Shown here in pieces: positions 57,405-64,000 of a DNA stretch of 64,000 nucleotides. The number at the start of each line of letters is the position of its first letter. Position 1 is the stretch's first letter. Source of the DNA: Acidimicrobiaceae bacterium (GTDB taxonomy: Bacteria; Actinomycetota; Acidimicrobiia; Acidimicrobiales; Aldehydirespiratoraceae); the NCBI GenBank assembly GCA_028819005.1, contig JAPPMP010000046.1, positions 21,735 through 85,734 of the forward strand, written 5' to 3'. The position numbers were made by a program, and so were the translations under genes. A model generated the notes under the pieces. The model saw only the letters and a list, made by a program, of their open reading frames with translations. It ran no database searches and was not told the origin of the DNA.

Positions 57405-58852
57405 GCTGCGGTTGGAGTCACAGGGCTCGGGAGCAGCGTGTGGCCGGTGAGCAGGCGGTCGACAGAAGCGGCCGCGGAACGCCCCTCCGCGATCGCCCAG
57501 ACGATCAGACTCTGGCCGCGGCCCATGTCTCCACAGACGAACACCCCTTCGACGCTGGTGGACCAGCTGTCGTCGCGGGCCACGTTGCCGCGGGCGTCGA
57601 GCTCCACGCCGAACTGTTCGAGCAGCGGGCCGGGTTCGGCTCCCGTGAAGCCCATGGCCAACAGCACAAGGTCCGCCGGGAAATCTCGCTCCGAGCCGGC
57701 TATCGGTTCAAAACTCATTCTCCCGTCAGTGAAACTCTGCTCGACCCTCACTGAGCTGAGTCCGGTCACGCGTCCGTCGCTGCCTGTGAACTCGGTCGTG
57801 TTGATGGCGTACTCTCGTTCGCCCCCCTCCTCGTGGGCGGAACTGACCCGGTAGATCATCGGCCATGTGGGCCAGGGGTTCGACGCAGGCCGTTCGTCGG
57901 GCGGGCGGGGCATGATCTCGAACTGGTTTATCGACTTGGCGCCCTGGCGCAGAGCGGTCCCCAGGCAGTCAGCGCCGGTGTCGCCTCCCCCGATGATGAT
58001 CACGTGTTTGCCCTCGGCAGTGATCGACGGTTCAGCGATATCGCCCTGTTGAACGTGATTGGCGATGGGCAGGTACTCCATGGCCTGATGGATCCCGTCA
58101 AGTTCCCGGCCGGGGATCGGCAGGTCGCGGGCCTCGGTGGCCCCGCATGCCAGCACCACGGCGTCGAACGCCTCTTGCAATTCGTCCGCGCTGACATCGA
58201 CGCCGACGGCCGTGTTGCACACGAAGCTCGTGCCTTCCGCCCTCATCTGGTCGAGTCGCCGATCAAGATGCCGTTTCTCCATCTTGAACTCGGGAATCCC
58301 GTAGCGCAGGAGTCCCCCCGGGCGGTCGTCGCGTTCGTAGACGACGACTTCGTGCCCGGCGCGGGTGAGCTGTTGGGCGGCCGCGAGGCCGGCGGGGCCC
58401 GAGCCCACGACGGCCACCCGCTTGGAGGTGGCCGCCGTCGGGCTGACAGGGGCGATATCGCCCTGCGCCCAAGCCCTGTCGACTATCTCCACTTCGATCT
58501 GCTTGATGGTCACCGGCGGTTCGTTGATTCCCAGCACGCATGCGGCTTCGCAGGGCGCGGGGCAGAGGCGCCCGGTGAACTCGGGGAAGTTGTTGGTCGC
58601 ATGGAGACGCTCGATCGCGTCGGTCCATTGGCCGTTGTGGGTCAAATCGTTCCAGTCCGGGATCAAGTTCCCGAGCGGGCAGCCGTTGTTGCAGAACGGT
58701 ATCCCGCAGTCCATGCAGCGACTTGCCTGTTGTTGCAGATCAGCGGCTGGGAAGTCCTCGTAGACCTCTTTCCAGTCCAGCAGTCGAACAGGAACAGGTC
58801 GTCTCGTCGGAAGCTGCCGTCCATGCTTCAAGAAGCCGCGTGGGTCGGCCAT
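57392..58852 (-). CDS. gltD: Glutamate synthase small subunit
   Basis: ASRCMDCGIPFCNNGCPLGNLIPDWNDL; VAVVGSGPAGLAAAQQLTRAGHEVVVYERDDRPGGLLRYGIPEFKMEK. Confidence 0.96.
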   Translation of the reverse strand: MADPRGFLKHGRQLPTRRPVPVRLLDWKEVYEDFPAADLQQQASRCMDCGIPFCNNGCPLGNLIPDWNDLTHNGQWTDAIERLHATNNFPEFTGRLCPAPCEAACVLGINEPPVTIKQIEVEIVDRAWAQGDIAPVSPTAATSKRVAVVGSGPAGLAAAQQLTRAGHEVVVYERDDRPGGLLRYGIPEFKMEKRHLDRRLDQMRAEGTSFVCNTAVGVDVSADELQEAFDAVVLACGATEARDLPIPGRELDGIHQAMEYLPIANHVQQGDIAEPSITAEGKHVIIIGGGDTGADCLGTALRQGAKSINQFEIMPRPPDERPASNPWPTWPMIYRVSSAHEEGGEREYAINTTEFTGSDGRVTGLSSVRVEQSFTDGRMSFEPIAGSERDFPADLVLLAMGFTGAEPGPLLEQFGVELDARGNVARDDSWSTSVEGVFVCGDMGRGQSLIVWAIAEGRSAAASVDRLLTGHTLLPSPVTPTAAPLR

Positions 58853-58870
58853 TGCTCGCGGTCCCCCGTC

Positions 58871-61800
58871 CTATCCTCGTGAGGCGGCCATGATCGCCTC
58901 CACCTCGTTGGCGCCCTGCTCCCGGGCCTGTGCCGCAGCAGCCATGACCCGGCGATAGTCCGTGGGCGTCACCTTGACGAAGTCGCCTGAACTGGCGCCC
59001 CAAGCAGCCAGAATCCGCGCGGCGATCTCGCTTCCCGTCTCGTGGCGGTGTTTCACGATCCTGTCGCGCAGCCATTCGAGGTCTTCGTCGTTGAGTTCTT
59101 CCAGAACGACCATCTCAAGGTTGGTCCGCGGTGGCAGCCGGTTGTCGGGGTCGTGCACGAAGGCGATTCCACCGCTCATTCCAGCCGCGAAGTTGCGTCC
59201 GGTCGAGCCGAGGACGACAGCTCGACCTCCGGTCATGTATTCGCATCCGTGATCGCCGATTCCTTCCACGACGGCGATGGCGCCTGAATTCCGCACACAG
59301 AAGCGCTCCCCCACGCGACCTCGCAGGAACGCCTCCCCGCCGGTGGCGCCATAGAGGATCACATTGCCGGCGATGACGTTCTCCTCGGCGACGAAGGGAG
59401 CGCTCTCGGGTGGGCGAACCACCAGCCTCCCGCCCGATAGACCCTTGCCGACGTAGTCGTTGGCGTCGCCCTCTAGGCGCAACGTGATGCCTCGGGGGAC
59501 GAACGCGCCGAAGCTGTTGCCGGCCGAACCCGTGAAGTTGACGACGATCGTGTCGGAGGGCAGCCCCTCTCCTCCGAAGCGCTTGGTCACCTCGTATCCG
59601 AGGAGTGTCCCAACCGTGCGGTTGACGTTGCGGATCGGGACGTCGATGGTTACGGGCCGCCTGTCGCCGAGGGCGCCTTCAGCCAGGGAGATGAGAGTCT
59701 GGTCGAGCGCCCGCTCGATTCCGTGGTCCTGTTCCTTCCATTGATGGCGGCGTGATTCGCGGGCGATCTCAGGAAGATGCAGGATGGGCGACAGGTCGAG
59801 GCCGTCAGCCTTCCAATGGTTGACAGCGTCGCTGACGTCAAGGACTTCGACTTGCCCGATCGCTTCGTCGAGGGTGCGAAATCCGAGTTCCGCCATCAGT
59901 TCCCGGACCTCCTGCGCGATGAACTCGACGAAGTTCACGACGAATTCAGGTTGCCCCGAGAAGTTCTCGCGCAGTTTCTCATTCTGGGTTGCAACACCGA
60001 CCGGGCAGGTGTCGAGATGGCAGACGCGCATCATTATGCAGCCCATGACCACGAGTGGCGCCGTGGCGAATCCGAACTCCTCGGCTCCGAGCAGAGCCGC
60101 GATCATCACATCGCGTCCGGTCTTCAACTGGCCGTCGCACTGCACGACGATCCGGTCGCGCAGGTCGTTGAGCAGCAGGGTCTGTTGGGTTTCGGCCAGC
60201 CCGAGCTCCCACGGAACGCCCGCGTGTTTGATGGATGTCTGCGGCGAGGCGCCGGTGCCACCGTCGTGGCCCGAGATGAGCACCACGTCGGCGTGAGCCT
60301 TGGAGACGCCTGCAGCGACGGTCCCGACTCCGACCTCGGCCACGAGCTTGACGTGGACTCGAGCTTCAGGGTTGGCGTTCTTCAGGTCGTGGATCAGCTG
60401 GGCGAGGTCTTCAATCGAGTAGATGTCGTGGTGCGGGGGCGGCGAGATCAAGCCGACGCCGGGCGTCGAGTGACGGGTCTTGGCGATCCAGGGGTACACC
60501 TTGTTGCCCGGCAGTTGCCCGCCTTCGCCCGGTTTCGCTCCCTGAGCCATTTTGATCTGCAGGTCGTCGGCGTTGACCAGATATTCGCTGGTGACGCCGA
60601 ATCGCCCGCTGGCCACCTGCTTGATTGCACTGCGGCGCAGATCCCCGTTGTCGTCCGGCGCGAATCGATCGGCGTCCTCGCCGCCCTCGCCAGTGTTGGA
60701 CTTGGCGCCGATGCGGTTCATCGCGATGGCGAGCGTCTCATGGGCTTCGGGTGAAATCGACCCGTAACTCATTGCACCGGTGGAGAAGCGTTTGACGATC
60801 GAGGCAATCGACTCCACCTCGTCGATGGGCGCCGGCGGTCGGTCGGAGTTGAAGCGGAACAGGCCCCGCAGCGTTCCCAGACGCTTGGATTGGTCGTCCA
60901 CCAACGCGGTGTACTCCTTAAAGACGTCGAAACGCTTCTCGCGGGTCGCATGTTGAAGCTTGAACACGGTTTCCGGGTTGAACAGGTGGTACTCGCCCTC
61001 CCGGCGCCACTGGTACTCACCGCCGACCTCCAGGGACCTGTGGGACCTCTGCGCCGGCGCCTTCGGATATGCCAGGCGATGGCGAGCCGCGACCTCGTCG
61101 GCCAAGACGTCCAATCCCACGCCGTCAAGACGACTGACGGTGCCGGTGAAGTACTCGTCGGCAACCTCGCGTGAGAGCCCGATGGCCTCGAAGATCTGTG
61201 CTCCGGTGTACGACGCGACCGTCGAGATGCCCATCTTCGATATCACCTTGAGGACTCCCTTGCCGGCGGCGTCGATGAAGTTGCGGTGGGCTTTCGACAG
61301 CGGCATTGAGCGGTCGAGTCCGTGCTCCCCCCGCTTCACCATGTCGCTGATCGTTTCCAGAGCGAGGTAGGGGTTGATGGCGTTGGCGCCGTACCCCAAC
61401 AGCAGGCAGATGTGGTGGCACTCTCGGACGTCGCCGGCTTCGACCACCAGTCCCGCCCGAGCACGGCTCTTCTCGCGCACCAGGTGGTGATGCACGGCGC
61501 CGGTCGCCAACAGCGAGGGAATCGCTGCGGTTGACTCGTCGGCGCCGCGGTCGCTGAGCACCAGCACAGTGGCTCCGTCCTCGATGGCGGCGCTGGCGGC
61601 ACTGCGCAGCGAGCGCAGCGCATCCTCCATTCCTGCGGCGCCCTCGGCCACCGGGTACAGGGCCGGCAGAACTGCGGTACGGAATTCGGCGGGGCCCTCA
61701 ATCCCGTCCAGTGCTGCGAGGCGCGCGAGCTCGTCATCGGCGATGACCGGGTTGTCGAGGTGAATCGTCCGGCACGAACTCGGTTGCGGGTCGAAGAGAT

Positions 61801-63610
61801 TTCCCTCAGGGCCGACCCGGGCGAACAGCGAAGTGATGATCTGCTCCCGGATCGCGTCGAGCGGCGGATTGGTGACCTGGGCGAACAGTTGCTGGAAGTA
61901 GTCGCTCAGCTGCCGGGGGCGATTGCTCAAAACTGCGATGGGCGTGTCGGTGCCCATGGAGCCGATGGCTTCCTTGGCGTCCTTTGCCATCGGGGCCAGG
62001 AGCAGCTTCTTCTCCTCATGCGTGTAGCCGAACGTCTGCTGGCGCTGTGTGAGGGTTCCCTCATCGCTCTGTCGGGGTTCGGCCGGGGGGAGGTCGGAGA
62101 GGGTCGTGAGGTTCTGGTCGATCCAGTCGCGGTAGGGACGAGCTGCTCCGAGGCGTGCTTTGATCTCGTCGTCTCGAATGATCCGTCCCTCGTCGGTGTC
62201 GATGAGGAACATCCGCCCAGGTTGGAGGCGGCCTTTCTCCACCACCTGATCCGCGGGAACCTCGACCACTCCTACCTCGCTGGCCATTATCACCAGTCCG
62301 TCGTCTGTGACCCAGTAACGGGAGGGACGCAGCCCATTGCGGTCCAGCACGGCTCCGATCACCGCTCCGTCGGTGAAAGCGATGGAGGCGGGCCCGTCCC
62401 ATGGCTCCATCCGCGTCGAATTGAACTGGTAGAAGGCACGTTGCGCCGAATCCATATGTTGATGGTGTTCCCACGGTTCGGGGATCATCATCAGGACGGC
62501 CTCATCAACGGAGTAGCCGCCGAGCACCAACAGTTCGAGCGCCTCGTCGAAACCGGCGGTGTCGCTCGCGCCTGCGGTGCAGATCGGAAACGCCCGTTCG
62601 AGACCGGGCAGATGCGGCGACTCCAACAACGCTTCGCGGGCGCGCATCCAGTTTCGGTTCCCTTGGATCGTGTTGATCTCTCCGTTGTGGGCGATCATCC
62701 GGTAGGGATGGGCGAGCGGCCATGAAGGGAACGTGTTCGTGGAGAATCGGGAATGGACCAGCGCCAGCGCGCTCTCGACTCGGTCGTCGGCGAGGTCCTG
62801 GTAGAACTCTGCGAGCTGTGGAGGGGTGAGCATTCCCTTGTAGACGACTGTTCTGGAACTCAGCGACGGAAAGTAGACGCGCTCGTGCGGTTTCGAGGCT
62901 CCTCCCATGGCCTTGCTTTCGCCGGGCGCGGTGTTGTCGCCGGGCGTGGCCGGAGCCGCGTCAGGGGGTGCTGGCGCGGTGTTGTCGCCGGGCGTGGCCG
63001 GAGCCGTGGGAGCGTGGGCGTCTGCGCCGGGTGTGGCCGGAGCCGTGTCCGGGGGGATCCGGATCTCGTGCTCGATGCGTTTGCGGGCAATGAATGCCCG
63101 CCGGTCCAGGTCCAGGTCGCTCAAACCCTCTGCGCATACGAATATCTGTTTGAAAGTCGGCATCGTCATCAGCGCGGCCGATCCGATCACCGATTCTTCG
63201 ACTGGCACATCGCGCCACCCCAATGTGTCCAGCCCTTCTTCGGCGAGTATGCGCTCGACCTCGCTCTGGGCTGTTCCTGTGCGCTTGTCGGCTTGCGGGA
63301 TGAAGGCGATCCCGGTGGCGTAGAAACCGGCGGGAGGAAGAGTGAAAGGAACAACATCGCGGTAGAAGCGGTCCGGCGTCTGGATCAGAATGCCCGCGCC
63401 GTCCCCTGTGTTGACGTCGGCCCCCTGCGCACCGCGGTGTTCCATATTGCACAACGCCGCGAAACCGGTGAGCAGCACGTCGTGGCTGCGGCGACCCGCT
63501 ATGTCGCATACGAAGCTGACGCCGCAGGCGTCGTGTTCGTTCTGAGGGTCGTAGAGGCCTTGGCGCGGCGGTTGTCCGCGAAGCATATGCATCTCCGGTG
63601 CTTGGTCCAA
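58871..63610 (-). CDS. gltB: Glutamate synthase large subunit
   Basis: [24 protein letters not shown] (Ntn Cys), [39 protein letters not shown]-terminal GXGXG-like domain. Confidence 0.96.
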   Translation of the reverse strand: MDQAPEMHMLRGQPPRQGLYDPQNEHDACGVSFVCDIAGRRSHDVLLTGFAALCNMEHRGAQGADVNTGDGAGILIQTPDRFYRDVVPFTLPPAGFYATGIAFIPQADKRTGTAQSEVERILAEEGLDTLGWRDVPVEESVIGSAALMTMPTFKQIFVCAEGLSDLDLDRRAFIARKRIEHEIRIPPDTAPATPGADAHAPTAPATPGDNTAPAPPDAAPATPGDNTAPGESKAMGGASKPHERVYFPSLSSRTVVYKGMLTPPQLAEFYQDLADDRVESALALVHSRFSTNTFPSWPLAHPYRMIAHNGEINTIQGNRNWMRAREALLESPHLPGLERAFPICTAGASDTAGFDEALELLVLGGYSVDEAVLMMIPEPWEHHQHMDSAQRAFYQFNSTRMEPWDGPASIAFTDGAVIGAVLDRNGLRPSRYWVTDDGLVIMASEVGVVEVPADQVVEKGRLQPGRMFLIDTDEGRIIRDDEIKARLGAARPYRDWIDQNLTTLSDLPPAEPRQSDEGTLTQRQQTFGYTHEEKKLLLAPMAKDAKEAIGSMGTDTPIAVLSNRPRQLSDYFQQLFAQVTNPPLDAIREQIITSLFARVGPEGNLFDPQPSSCRTIHLDNPVIADDELARLAALDGIEGPAEFRTAVLPALYPVAEGAAGMEDALRSLRSAASAAIEDGATVLVLSDRGADESTAAIPSLLATGAVHHHLVREKSRARAGLVVEAGDVRECHHICLLLGYGANAINPYLALETISDMVKRGEHGLDRSMPLSKAHRNFIDAAGKGVLKVISKMGISTVASYTGAQIFEAIGLSREVADEYFTGTVSRLDGVGLDVLADEVAARHRLAYPKAPAQRSHRSLEVGGEYQWRREGEYHLFNPETVFKLQHATREKRFDVFKEYTALVDDQSKRLGTLRGLFRFNSDRPPAPIDEVESIASIVKRFSTGAMSYGSISPEAHETLAIAMNRIGAKSNTGEGGEDADRFAPDDNGDLRRSAIKQVASGRFGVTSEYLVNADDLQIKMAQGAKPGEGGQLPGNKVYPWIAKTRHSTPGVGLISPPPHHDIYSIEDLAQLIHDLKNANPEARVHVKLVAEVGVGTVAAGVSKAHADVVLISGHDGGTGASPQTSIKHAGVPWELGLAETQQTLLLNDLRDRIVVQCDGQLKTGRDVMIAALLGAEEFGFATAPLVVMGCIMMRVCHLDTCPVGVATQNEKLRENFSGQPEFVVNFVEFIAQEVRELMAELGFRTLDEAIGQVEVLDVSDAVNHWKADGLDLSPILHLPEIARESRRHQWKEQDHGIERALDQTLISLAEGALGDRRPVTIDVPIRNVNRTVGTLLGYEVTKRFGGEGLPSDTIVVNFTGSAGNSFGAFVPRGITLRLEGDANDYVGKGLSGGRLVVRPPESAPFVAEENVIAGNVILYGATGGEAFLRGRVGERFCVRNSGAIAVVEGIGDHGCEYMTGGRAVVLGSTGRNFAAGMSGGIAFVHDPDNRLPPRTNLEMVVLEELNDEDLEWLRDRIVKHRHETGSEIAARILAAWGASSGDFVKVTPTDYRRVMAAAAQAREQGANEVEAIMAASRG
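62925..63045 (-). repeat. 48-bp-period in-frame repeat within gltB encoding [12 protein letters not shown](P)
   Basis: GGCGCGGTGTTGTCGCCGGGCGTGGCCGGAGCCG at 62925-62958 and 62973-63006, third partial copy 63024-63045. Confidence 0.92.
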
Positions 63611-63680
63611 TGTCAGGGCCTTGAGGCCGAAACATGAGCGGAGACGACGCTGGCTCGACTCAAGTGGATTTCCAGACTAG

Positions 63681-64000
63681 CTATCCCTGTTCGGACGCGC
63701 AACTCCAGAACCCAGATGACATGGGGTCCTGATTCGGTTCCAAGTGTTGTGACCCGAGGTCGTGCCAGAGCCGCTCCGCGGTCGGCAGGGCGAGCGCCTG
63801 CAAGCGGCGCCCGTTCGTGTCGCGGAAGGTGAGCTGCGCGCCGGTGCGGGCCGGTTCGCTGCGGGCGATCATGCGAGTGCCCCCAGCGAACGCGGGCGGT
63901 CCGCGCGCCAGGTGATCGGTGTTGATATGCATAGAATCCCGGATTTGTGTCTGCTGCCCATGCCTGTCGAGGGGTCTCGTCACTTGGCCATGCGGACGTG
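63681..64000 (-). pseudogene. Possible transposase C-terminal fragment (IS1380-like), running off right edge
   Basis: GTRMIARSEPARTGAQLTFRDTNGRRLQALALP resembles IS1380-family R(M/L)I(V/A)R...PHPGAQL.F.D.(D)G.R; frame open to the window edge; tail sequence unrelated. Confidence 0.35.

Noticed and set aside
60890-63637. Long plus-strand ORFs across gltB (61760-62725, 62753-63637)
   Set aside because: Antisense shadows of gltB, which has full-length conserved motifs.

Overview
This is a high-GC actinobacterial chromosomal window. Gene content suggests an Acidimicrobiia-like lineage, which is an inference. It is densely packed with protein-coding genes, and I recognised no rRNA, tRNA or CRISPR array by eye. 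The central landmark is a complete Pup-proteasome locus on the minus strand: mpa/ARC, dop, pup, prcB, prcA, pafA and tandem WYL regulators pafB/pafC, then lepB and tatA/tatC. Glutamate dehydrogenase and alanine racemase sit between mpa and dop. Other blocks are: a SET-domain protein fused to a DUF1330-like domain; a two-domain ThyX-like protein; transketolase/transaldolase; a HelZ-like SNF2 helicase; fused FbiC (F420 biosynthesis); RNase D, MobA and pyruvate kinase; a cell-envelope glycan locus with an AftD-like 1.4 kaa protein; and gltBD. The signal least explained by gene annotation is a set of short GC-rich repeats. They occur mostly in intergenic gaps and at gene 3' ends, as direct duplications with periods of about 48-61 bp plus a 16-bp tandem array. 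They run into the coding ends of alr, fbiC and gltD, and a related 48-bp in-frame repeat forms an insertion in gltB. I found no convincing new defence or mobile system. The best leads are the repeat family, the DUF1330-SET protein facing a basic RNA-binding-like gene, the rearranged Pup locus and the AftD/UGM-like envelope cluster.
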